In this document: piece after piece, positions 21,282-28,608 of the stretch
Layout: each line of letters starts with the position of its first letter
How positions within the stretch are numbered: position 1 is the stretch's first letter
Position numbers and translations under genes: made by a program
Notes under the pieces: model-generated
Told to the model about the DNA's origin: nothing
Database searches by the model: none
Seen by the model: the letters and a program-made list of their open reading frames with translations, nothing else
IMG/VR virus record: IMGVR_UViG_3300017960_000033
Coordinates: 1 to 36,673 of that record
Source: a virus
Direction: 5' to 3' (one strand)
Length of the DNA: 36,673 nucleotides

Positions 21282-22880
21282 CTAGTCGAGCGCGATCGCG
21301 AGGAAGTCGTCGCGATCCGTCCGGAAGACGTTATGAAATGCGATCCAGTCGTAGACGTAGTCGGGATCCGCGATCGTCGTCTCGGCCGTGAGCCCCTGAC
21401 CCGTAACGACCCGGACGCCGCGGAGCTCGCCGATCGTATTCGGGGTCCCCGTGTTGAGAATCGCCTCGAAGGTCGTATAGCTCCCGTCGAGGTTCGTATC
21501 GAGCAGAGAGAGACCACAGCATACCGGCCAGATGAAACGCTTGTAACTCTGCGGATAAGGCTCGGAGTCGTTCTCGCGGCCCCGGAAGCCGAGCCACGTC
21601 CCGGACCAGTCGCGCGCTCTCATCTGATGATCGTTCGGGTCGCACTCCGTTCCGACTCCCGGGTCGGCGTGAGTCAGCGCGCTATGCTCCGTCGAGCTAT
21701 TCGACCAGCGATAGCTCGTATCGTTCCACGCCGGCGGGTCCCCGAGCGCGAGCGACCCTCCGACCGCGAGCGGATACGGCCATTGATCCGGCGAGAAATA
21801 CGCGTCGAGGAAGCCGAGGTAGGCGATCTCGTATTGAGTATTGAGCTTCGCGACTATGATCGCGCGCCGGCCGTCGACGACGAACCAGTACGGGATCGTC
21901 GAATCCCAAAGCGGAATATAGAGCTCCCCGTGATAGCCGGCTTGCTGATAGAACTCCGAGCTCGCCGAGTATGAGTCGAAGCCGCAGATCTCCCAATCGT
22001 AGTAGTCCGCGTCCGCGCGCTCGAAGAGGTGAATCCCGACGGTGATCTCGGAGTCGCCGTCGTTCCCGGGCGCCTCGAAGATCGCGCCGGCGAAAGCGGC
22101 GTCGATCCCGGTCGACCTCCGGAGCCGGACGGATCCGATCCGGATATAGGACCCGGACCCCGTTTCGGTGATGTGAAGACGGTACTTCGTCGCCGAGACC
22201 GGAGAGCCGACCTCGAAGGACCGGACCTCGTTCGCGATCCAGCCGGTCTGATCGCTCTCCGTATCGAGCGTCGACCACGCCGAGCCGGTCCAGTAGTCGA
22301 ACGTCCACGCCTTCGGCTGATAGGTGAGCGTCCCGTTGTGGATCGCGGTTATCTCGTAGTCTGTGATCGTCTCGGCCTCGACGAACGTAAACTCGATATC
22401 AACCGGGAACGAGACGACCGCCGTAAAGTACTCTTTCCCGGTGTCCGCGATCTTCCCGTCGACGAGATTCTGAGCGGCCGTCGCGCCGGTATTCCCCTCC
22501 GACGCTAGAACGGTACAGCCGCGAGAGATCCGTTGAGCGGTCCATTTCGGCGCCGTCGAGATCGTGAACTCGTCCCCGGAGACGAACGCCGTCCCGCCGG
22601 CCGTGATCGTGAACTCGATCTCGTCCTCCGCGTACGGGGTCCCGACCGTCGCCGCCGGAAGAGAGCCGGTCACGCTCCCGGTAACGGTGAAGTTAGTCGC
22701 TGACGTAGCGGTGATCGTGAACGTCTCCGCGACCGAGTCGGCGCCGCCGCCGTAGTCCGTAAAGGTCCCGTCGCCGGTCCCGGAGTACTGCAAGCCGAAC
22801 GCCGACCCCTTGAGCGTGACGTAGTCGGCGAACTTGTCGAATAGGTCGTTATAGTCTGTAGCCGTTCCGCTAGTCCACAT
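21282..22880 (-). CDS. Virion structural protein with discoidin-like domain, paralogue 1 (532 aa)
   Basis: Residues about 125-265 (SEGNTGATAAQNLVDGKIAD, VDIEFTFVEAETITDYEITA, then TKYRLHITETGSGSYIRIGS) form an F5/8 type C (discoidin)-like jelly roll, a fold that commonly binds carbohydrate. The N-terminal 110 residues are Ser/Thr-rich and beta-like. The C-terminal 260 residues are paralogous to the next protein. This points to a tail protein that contacts surface sugars. It starts with ATG directly after the tape measure stop, with GGGGAT as ribosome site. Confidence 0.75.
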   Translation of the reverse strand: MWTSGTATDYNDLFDKFADYVTLKGSAFGLQYSGTGDGTFTDYGGGADSVAETFTITATSATNFTVTGSVTGSLPAATVGTPYAEDEIEFTITAGGTAFVSGDEFTISTAPKWTAQRISRGCTVLASEGNTGATAAQNLVDGKIADTGKEYFTAVVSFPVDIEFTFVEAETITDYEITAIHNGTLTYQPKAWTFDYWTGSAWSTLDTESDQTGWIANEVRSFEVGSPVSATKYRLHITETGSGSYIRIGSVRLRRSTGIDAAFAGAIFEAPGNDGDSEITVGIHLFERADADYYDWEICGFDSYSASSEFYQQAGYHGELYIPLWDSTIPYWFVVDGRRAIIVAKLNTQYEIAYLGFLDAYFSPDQWPYPLAVGGSLALGDPPAWNDTSYRWSNSSTEHSALTHADPGVGTECDPNDHQMRARDWSGTWLGFRGRENDSEPYPQSYKRFIWPVCCGLSLLDTNLDGSYTTFEAILNTGTPNTIGELRGVRVVTGQGLTAETTIADPDYVYDWIAFHNVFRTDRDDFLAIALD

Positions 22881-22882
22881 GA

Positions 22883-25456
22883 TCAGATCCCCAGCGCCGA
22901 GCGGAACGCCCGACGATTAGCCGAGACGGTCTCGATTAGGACTCTCTGACCCGCCGGCGTCGAGATCTCCCGAGCGACGAGCCCCTCTTCGAGCCCGAGC
23001 TCGACGCGTCCCTCGACCGTCGAGGTAGTAGCCGCGGCCGCGACGAGACCTCCGTCGGCGTATCGCGGCGTCGACATAGATCTAACCGGCGACGGAGCCG
23101 CGAGGACCCGGGCGCCGCGGGTATTCAGATCCCGCAAGTGATCGAGGACCCCGGGCTCCGCGACGACCTTCGCGCGCGTGACGAACTCGCCCGTCGAAAG
23201 CCGCGCGAGGATCGAGTCGGACGTCCCGGTCCCCGGACCCCGGAGCAGACCTCCGGCCGCGGCCGCCGGCGGCCCTATGAAGTCCCCGCCGACCTCGCCG
23301 CCGCCGGCGAAGGATCCGGAGATCCATTTGATCGCCTGATTCGCGAGCCACTCGGCGGCCATCCTCCGGAGCGACTGGATCACGCTCGCGGCGAGATTCC
23401 GGAACGCGTCCCCGAGTCCCTCGGCGCCCTGCATCCCGGTATCGAAGAAATCGGCGAGCGCGCTCTGAGTCGAGTCGATCGCGGTCGTCCGGAACTGCGT
23501 CCAGATGTTCGTCGAGCTCTCGATCCCGTAGGCGATCGCGTCGATCGACGCGGCGAAATCCTGCGCTTGCTGGATCTTCTCGGGATCCCCGGTAGCCTCG
23601 GCCGCGGCGAGCATAGCCTCGGCGAGAGCGTAGAGCGTCGAGAGCCGGCCCTGCTCGATCGCGAGTAGCTGAGTCTCTTTCTCGATCTGCGAGATCAGAC
23701 CGGCGCTCGCCTGAGCTTCGATCTCCGAGCGGACGTTCCCGAGATCGGTCAGCGCGTCCTCCGCGGCCTGACTCGCTTCCTCGAAGTCAATCTCGGCCGT
23801 GAGCGCCGTCCGGAGCTTCTCGATAAAGGCGAGCCGCTCTTCCTCCGAGAGCCCCCGCTTCCGCGCGAGCTCGTCGGCGACGCGGATCTCTTCCTCGATC
23901 CCGAGGCGCGCGGCCTCGTGGCGCCGGCCGGCGAGCTCTAGGACCCGGGCTTCGAGCGCGATCCACTCTTCCCCGAGGTCCCGGACGGCGTCGATCTCTT
24001 CCTGAGTGAGCGCCGCCATCGTCTCGCCGTGTTTGATCTCGGCCTGTGCTCGCTGAGTCGCGATCTTCGCGCGCTCTTTCTCCGCGGCCGTCGGATCCGT
24101 GTAGTCCGCGAGCGCGTCCTCTTTCGCCTGTAGCTTCGCGAGCTCTTCCTCGTAGGCTTCCGTCGCGATCGTCTTCCGATCGGCGTAGTACTCTGCGAGC
24201 GACTGCAAGCCGGCTTCGAGCTCGCGCTTCTCTTCCTTGACCTTCGTCGCGGCCTTCGTCTTGACGAGCGCGATCTCCCGGTCGAGTGAGGACTGTAGCG
24301 CCATAGCGCGCCGGCCGGCGAGCTCGGCCATCTGAGCGGCCTCGTCCCCGCCGCCGGCCGTCCCCCCGGAGACCTGAGTCCCCTCCGGCGCCGGCGCGAC
24401 CTGAGTCATATTCTCCCAGCGGCCGGCGATCCGCTCCGAGAGCGCCTGATTCTCGCGGTCCCACCAGCGATTGAACGTCTCAGCCTCGCGCTTGACGCCG
24501 TCGAAGTCGCCGCGGAGCGCCATTCCGAGCCGCTTCGAGTAGCTGATCAGCGTCGTGACGAGCGCGCCGAGGTTCGTCCCGACGAAGTCGAACGCGGTCG
24601 CGACGGCCCCGACGACGAACTTCAACGCGAGCCCGACGCCCTGACCGAAGTCCCGGAACGCGGTCGTCGTCTGGCCGACGTCCCCCGAGAGCGTTTGGAG
24701 CATCTGCGAGAGCTCGGGTCCAAAGCCGGCCATGAAGTTTATCCCCATAGCCTCGGACTGCATCTTGAGGATCTCGACGTCGTCCTTTATCTGCTCCGAC
24801 GCCGCGGCGAGGTCGTGGTCGATCAGAACGCCGAGCTCTTCCGCGCGCGCGATCACGTTCGCGAGCCCCTCGTCCGCGAGCGCCGCCATCGTGGGCATGA
24901 GTTGAGCGCCCGAGCGCCCGAAGAGCCCGATCGCGACGCGGTTTCTCGTTAGCTGGTCTTCGAGGTCGAAGAGGCGCTTAGATATGAGCTCGAAGGTCTC
25001 GACGGAGTCCTTCCCCTTGAAGTCGGAGAGCTCCAAGCCGAGATCTTTCAGGAATCCGACCGCCGTCGGGATTCCCGCCGCCGCGTCGCCGATGTTCTTA
25101 TTCATCCGAATAAGAGCCGAGCCGACCTGATTCAGATCGGCGTCCGACGTCCGCGCGACGAGCGAGAGCGCGGATAGATGCTCCGTAGTCGCTCCGACCT
25201 TCGCGCCTAGCTTGTTGATCTGATCGGCGGCCTCGATAGCGCCGCCGATCATACGCTTGAACGTGACGAAGCCGACGGCGATCCCGAGACCGCCGAGTAG
25301 CCCCTTCGTCGAGCCGAGAACGCTATTCAGACCTCCGAAGCCTCGCTTGCTCTTCGCCGCGGTCTTCGTGCTCTCAGACTGGATCTTCTTTAGCGCCTGT
25401 ACGACCTCGGCGACGCCTTCGGCTGAGAGTCGTACTCGTACGTCAGGCTTCGGCAT
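22883..25456 (-). CDS. Tape measure protein
   Basis: At 857 residues it is the longest gene of the tail block. It has a helical N-terminus with VRLSAEGVAEVVQALKKIQS, a hydrophobic glycine stretch (LGGLGIAVGFVTFKRMIGGA), membrane-like segments (GVGLALKFVVGAVATAFDFV), a long coiled-coil centre rich in Ala/Glu/Lys (about 400-600), and a C-terminus with GLLRGPGTGTSDSILARLST, the GGPGTGTSDSI-type motif of lambda-like tape measures. It sets tail length and is ejected during entry. It overlaps the chaperone fusion by 14 bases, the usual G/GT - H order. Confidence 0.9.
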   Translation of the reverse strand: MPKPDVRVRLSAEGVAEVVQALKKIQSESTKTAAKSKRGFGGLNSVLGSTKGLLGGLGIAVGFVTFKRMIGGAIEAADQINKLGAKVGATTEHLSALSLVARTSDADLNQVGSALIRMNKNIGDAAAGIPTAVGFLKDLGLELSDFKGKDSVETFELISKRLFDLEDQLTRNRVAIGLFGRSGAQLMPTMAALADEGLANVIARAEELGVLIDHDLAAASEQIKDDVEILKMQSEAMGINFMAGFGPELSQMLQTLSGDVGQTTTAFRDFGQGVGLALKFVVGAVATAFDFVGTNLGALVTTLISYSKRLGMALRGDFDGVKREAETFNRWWDRENQALSERIAGRWENMTQVAPAPEGTQVSGGTAGGGDEAAQMAELAGRRAMALQSSLDREIALVKTKAATKVKEEKRELEAGLQSLAEYYADRKTIATEAYEEELAKLQAKEDALADYTDPTAAEKERAKIATQRAQAEIKHGETMAALTQEEIDAVRDLGEEWIALEARVLELAGRRHEAARLGIEEEIRVADELARKRGLSEEERLAFIEKLRTALTAEIDFEEASQAAEDALTDLGNVRSEIEAQASAGLISQIEKETQLLAIEQGRLSTLYALAEAMLAAAEATGDPEKIQQAQDFAASIDAIAYGIESSTNIWTQFRTTAIDSTQSALADFFDTGMQGAEGLGDAFRNLAASVIQSLRRMAAEWLANQAIKWISGSFAGGGEVGGDFIGPPAAAAGGLLRGPGTGTSDSILARLSTGEFVTRAKVVAEPGVLDHLRDLNTRGARVLAAPSPVRSMSTPRYADGGLVAAAATTSTVEGRVELGLEEGLVAREISTPAGQRVLIETVSANRRAFRSALGI

Positions 25457-26197
25457 CGTCTACGACCCGCCCTTTCAGGATCTCCGGGAGCGGCGGCGGC
25501 CGGCCCCGTTGCGAGCGTTTCATATGCGGCGCGACGACGGAGTAGCAGAGGATCCGGTGACGGTAGTCCTCGGCGGCTTGCTCGCGCGCGATTGTCCGAT
25601 AGTGGTCGAGCATCGCGCGGACCGGCCAGTCGAGGATCGCTTCGGCTTTCTCGTGATCTCCCGGCGCGAGCTCTAGGACGATTCCGGTCCAGACCCCGTA
25701 TCGGTCGGAGACGGGGAGAGCTCTTCGTCGCTTGTGTCGTTTTCGGGGATCGGGTCGACTGAGGACGTCTCGGTAGTCCACAATGAGCCGATCCCGCTCC
25801 CGAAAAAATGGATCAAGAGCGTAAGGATCAGCGCGCGGATCTGAGCTTTGTCCTTCGGGGTCGAGAGGGACCCGAGGAACGCCGCCGTCTCGTCCGCGAC
25901 CTCCGGGGTCCATTTCGACGGAACGGTCCCGGGCTTCTGAAACGGTAGCCGGCGCGATCTGATCGCCGGCGGGACGAGTAGAAGTCCGAGGATCTTCAAG
26001 ACGGCGTCGTTCTCGACGAGAGCGCCGAGGATCCTCTCGGCGAAGTCCTCCGGGGATTCCCCGGCGCCCATCGTCAGCCCGTCCAGTCCAGCCTCGCGCG
26101 TGAGCGCGAGAAACGCGAGATCTTGCTTGACGGTCATTTCCTGCACGGTCAGGAAGCGACGACCGCCGAGCTCGTAGAAACGCTCGGCGCCTATCAA
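25443..26197 (-). CDS. Tail assembly chaperone fusion (GT) made by -1 frameshift
   Basis: The second reading frame (open to 25443) has no good start of its own. It overlaps the upstream chaperone frame, which contains TTTTTTC at 25802-25808 with zero-frame phasing T-TTT-TTC. A -1 slip there gives FF then RERDRLIVDYRDVLSRPDPR and an ending rich in Arg/Pro (RGRPPPLPEILKGRVVDDAE). The product would be 251 residues, analogous to lambda gpGT, which recruits tail tube subunits to the tape measure. The position between tail tube and tape measure fits. Confidence 0.8.
25673..26197 (-). CDS. Tail assembly chaperone (gpG-like), zero-frame product
   Basis: The 174-residue unshifted product has YELGGRRFLTVQEMTVKQDL at the N-terminus and a helical body (VENDAVLKILGLLLVPPAIR) with an acidic C-terminus. 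It starts at TTG (26197), overlapping the tail tube stop as TTGA, with AAGG four bases upstream. This start keeps the family-like N-terminus; the next Met is about 19 residues later. It should be made in excess over the fusion. Confidence 0.8.
   Translation of the reverse strand: MIGAERFYELGGRRFLTVQEMTVKQDLAFLALTREAGLDGLTMGAGESPEDFAERILGALVENDAVLKILGLLLVPPAIRSRRLPFQKPGTVPSKWTPEVADETAAFLGSLSTPKDKAQIRALILTLLIHFFGSGIGSLWTTETSSVDPIPENDTSDEELSPSPTDTGSGPESS
25802..25808 (-). promoter_or_regulatory. Programmed -1 frameshift site TTTTTTC
   Basis: The heptamer is read as CAT-TTT-TTC in frame zero; slipping back one base keeps T pairing in both sites. GC-rich sequence follows (GGGAGCGGGATCGGC). Confidence 0.8.
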
Positions 26198-26964
26198 GCG
26201 ACCTTGATCGCGCGGAAGTGAGGCTCCGTCGGATGATTCGTAGCGTCGGACTCGACCTTCCCCGTGAGAGCCCACTCCGCGTAATCGTCTCCGATGAAGC
26301 CGATCGCGCCGTCCGATCCGACGCTCGCGCGCCAGACCTCGATCGTGTACTGCGGTCCCGCGGTCGGATCCCCGACGAAGCGGATATAGCACTTGATCGA
26401 GGTCTGATTCATACCGCGGACGCGATCGAGCGCGATCGTCCCGTAGTCGTAGTCGACCTCGATATCGGTATCGTCCGCGATACCGCCGCCCTCGACGATG
26501 TAGATCCGGCCCTCCGTCGCGTCGACGATATAGTCCGTCGTGACGGTGTACGGCGTCCCGCCGCCGTCCGGCTCGACGACGACGTTCGAGACGTCCCGGT
26601 ACGTGAGCGGATAGTAGCGGCCCTGCTGGACGCTCGCGATATCCTCCGCGGCGACGGAGCTCCCGGTCTGCGAGAGCGTCGCCGTATCGCCGTAGAGCGC
26701 GCGCGCGAGGTTCTCAGGATCGAACTCGTCCCCGACGATCCGGAGATCGAGCATCGTCCGGATCACGTTCGAGGTCAGAAGCGGCGCCCCCGACGTCGCG
26801 CTCGAATACTTCTCGATCTCTTCCTTCGAGGGAGTGATCTCGAAGGCTGACACGTTCCCGACGAAGACCTCTCCGGTCCTCGCGTTCGAGGAATCGAGAC
26901 GGTCGATATAGACCTTCCCCTTCCCGAGTAGAACATTGTCAGCGTTGACGGTCGTTCCCGGCAT
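26194..26964 (-). CDS. Major tail tube protein
   Basis: A 256-residue beta-rich protein: GKGKVYIDRLDSSNARTGEV then FVGNVSAFEITPSKEEIEKY, the tube-protein pattern in which a short N-terminal strand region is followed by an E-x-x-x-Y/S loop. A middle stretch DYIVDATEGRIYIVEGGGIA recurs in phage tail tube proteins of this group. It stacks as hexamers around the tape measure. Placement between tail terminator and chaperones agrees. ATG at 26964. Confidence 0.8.
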   Translation of the reverse strand: MPGTTVNADNVLLGKGKVYIDRLDSSNARTGEVFVGNVSAFEITPSKEEIEKYSSATSGAPLLTSNVIRTMLDLRIVGDEFDPENLARALYGDTATLSQTGSSVAAEDIASVQQGRYYPLTYRDVSNVVVEPDGGGTPYTVTTDYIVDATEGRIYIVEGGGIADDTDIEVDYDYGTIALDRVRGMNQTSIKCYIRFVGDPTAGPQYTIEVWRASVGSDGAIGFIGDDYAEWALTGKVESDATNHPTEPHFRAIKVA

Positions 26965-26993
26965 AGCCTAGCCCTCTCTTTCTCGGGCGCCGA

Positions 26994-27494
26994 CTAGGTC
27001 AGCGCCTCGACGTCCCCTCTCTTCGTCTGGTAGTAGAAGCGGAACGTCAGACCCGCTCGGACGAACGAGTAAGACGCTCTCTCGTACTCGAAGATCAGCC
27101 CGACCTCGTCCGGCTCTTCCTCGGAGCAGATCCCCCGCGGATAGCTCGCGGTGACGACCCGACCGATCGCGCTCATAGCGTCCGCGATCCAGATCAGGAA
27201 CGGGTCCGCGTCCGCGTCCGGCGCCGTACTCGCGCCGGCTACGGCTTTCACGAGGACCTCGAAACGGACGTCGAGCGTCCTCCGGACGACGGGACCCCGC
27301 GACGAGCGCCCGGATCCTCCGGGGTGCATAGCCGCCGGCGTCTCGAAGACCTGATAGAACGAGATAACGGGGAGTTGACTCGCTCCCGGGGACTCGACCC
27401 GGGTCCGGACCGGGAGCGGAACGCCGGCCGGCCGGCTGTAGGTCGTGACGTGCTCTTCGACCGCGGTCATAATCTGCTCGCGGATCGACGCCAT
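26994..27494 (-). CDS. Tail terminator protein (gpU-like)
   Basis: 166 residues. An N-terminal helix (SIREQIMTAVEEHVTTYSRP), then a strand-rich core with RRTLDVRFEVLVKAVA, a helix DPFLIWIADAMSAIGRVV, and C-terminal strands (ASYSFVRAGLTFRFYYQTKR) match the alpha/beta layout of gpU-type proteins that cap the finished tail and allow joining. It is found directly before the tube gene, as in lambda-like phages. The ATG overlaps the upstream stop as TAATG. Confidence 0.75.
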   Translation of the reverse strand: MASIREQIMTAVEEHVTTYSRPAGVPLPVRTRVESPGASQLPVISFYQVFETPAAMHPGGSGRSSRGPVVRRTLDVRFEVLVKAVAGASTAPDADADPFLIWIADAMSAIGRVVTASYPRGICSEEEPDEVGLIFEYERASYSFVRAGLTFRFYYQTKRGDVEALT

Positions 27495-27826
27495 TATTCG
27501 GCCCTCGTGAGCGAGACGCGTTCCATAGCTCCGTCCCCGTATCTCAGGATCCCGCGGACCTCGTAAGAGGTCCCCGTCGTCGAGCCTGACTCCCGGATCT
27601 CGACCGTCGATCCGGATTCGAGCCCGGAGAGACTGTCCGCTTGAATGTGAACGGCCTCGCCGTCCGCGATCAGCGTCGGCGCCTCGCCGTCGAAGAACTG
27701 GACCGCCGCGCGGTCGTAGATCCCCGTCGTGACGAGCGCGCCGAATATGACCTCGACGGCGCCGCCGGCGTCGTCGAGATCCGCGAGCATAGCCGCGATA
27801 TCAGCCTCTCCGAGAAATCCGGGCAT
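27494..27826 (-). CDS. Head-tail joining protein (gpFII-like)
   Basis: 110 residues, mostly beta: a short N-terminal helix (EADIAAMLADLDDAGGAVEV) followed by IFGALVTTGIYDRAAVQFFD and later strands TVEIRESGSTTGTSYEVRGI. The size, order and position (after capsid genes, before gpU-like) match lambda gpFII-type connectors. AGGA lies just before the ATG. Confidence 0.7.
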   Translation of the reverse strand: MPGFLGEADIAAMLADLDDAGGAVEVIFGALVTTGIYDRAAVQFFDGEAPTLIADGEAVHIQADSLSGLESGSTVEIRESGSTTGTSYEVRGILRYGDGAMERVSLTRAE

Positions 27827-27830
27827 CGTC

Positions 27831-28217
27831 CTAGACCGTCTTCTTGATTCCGTAGAACGCCGCCGAGCAGGTGAAGCTGGGCGTCGTCCCCGTGACCTCC
27901 GCGGCCGCGCGGATGTACTGCGCGGCGGCGCTGACGTTGATCAGAATCGCCTGTATCGACCCGCCGGCCGTGTCGTCGATCTGAGTGAACGTCGCGCCGG
28001 AGATATCCGTATAGGTCGAGTCGTCCGTCGACTCTTCGACGTGTACGTCCAGCGTCGGATCCGTTCCGGTCCCCGCGGCCGAGTGAAGGATCACGACCGC
28101 CTCCCCCTCGTACGCGGTGACGTCGATCCCGGTCCCGTCCGTATCCTCGGTGACGGCGGCCGGATTCAGGAGCTCGACAGCCGTCCCGAATACGAGCGCG
28201 TTCTGAAGATTCGACAA
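27831..28217 (-). CDS. Capsid-proximal structural protein (128 aa)
   Basis: A beta-sandwich-like protein with VTAYEGEAVVILHSAAGTGT then DPTLDVHVEESTDDSTYTDI, a pattern widespread in a small phage protein family encoded after the major capsid gene. It may decorate or cement the head or serve as a minor connector. The start is TTG (28217), seven bases after GGAGG; no ATG is available. Confidence 0.65.
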   Translation of the reverse strand: MSNLQNALVFGTAVELLNPAAVTEDTDGTGIDVTAYEGEAVVILHSAAGTGTDPTLDVHVEESTDDSTYTDISGATFTQIDDTAGGSIQAILINVSAAAQYIRAAAEVTGTTPSFTCSAAFYGIKKTV

Positions 28218-28242
28218 GGTAGTACCTCCGTTCTCGCGCGAT

Positions 28243-28578
28243 CTACTTCGACCGCGGCTTCCCCTTCGTTGACTTCCTCTTCCTCGGCTTCCGGACCGGC
28301 TTCGGCTTCGGATCTCGGTCCTCCGCTTCCGGATCCCGGACCTCGATCTCCCCGGGAGCCGTAACCTCGGGCTCCCGGGGAGCGTCAGCCGACCCGCGAG
28401 CGCTCTCGGCCTCGGCCGGCGAGATCTCGACGATATGACCGACCGCGACTTTCGACTTCGCCTCGGCCGGCGTCAGATCTCCCGGGACCGTGAGGACGTC
28501 CCCGGGCGCCACGTCGCCGCGGCTTCCCCCGAGACAATGTCCCCTTATGACCTTGAACGCGCGAGTCTTCTCGATCAT
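28243..28578 (-). CDS. Small head-associated protein with basic tail (111 aa)
   Basis: Residues 1-50 contain RGHCLGGSRGDVAPGDVLTV then TPAEAKSKVAVGHIVEI, a pattern common in short proteins encoded after phage capsid genes. An acidic linker follows, and the C-terminal 25 residues are Lys/Arg/Pro-rich (KPKPVRKPRKRKSTKGKPRS), probably touching DNA or acidic capsid surfaces. The role is unproven. ATG at 28578 with AAGGGATC upstream. Confidence 0.65.
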   Translation of the reverse strand: MIEKTRAFKVIRGHCLGGSRGDVAPGDVLTVPGDLTPAEAKSKVAVGHIVEISPAEAESARGSADAPREPEVTAPGEIEVRDPEAEDRDPKPKPVRKPRKRKSTKGKPRSK

Positions 28579-28608
28579 CTGTAGATCCCTTCGTTCGAGC
28601 TCGGTCGA

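Noticed and set aside
20221-22880. Diversity-generating retroelement target in the tail proteins
   Set aside because: No reverse transcriptase, template repeat or adenine-specific variable repeat is seen in the window.
25673-25830. CCCGAAAAC as an alternative frameshift site
   Set aside because: Its phasing in the zero frame does not give X-XXY-YYZ; TTTTTTC upstream does.
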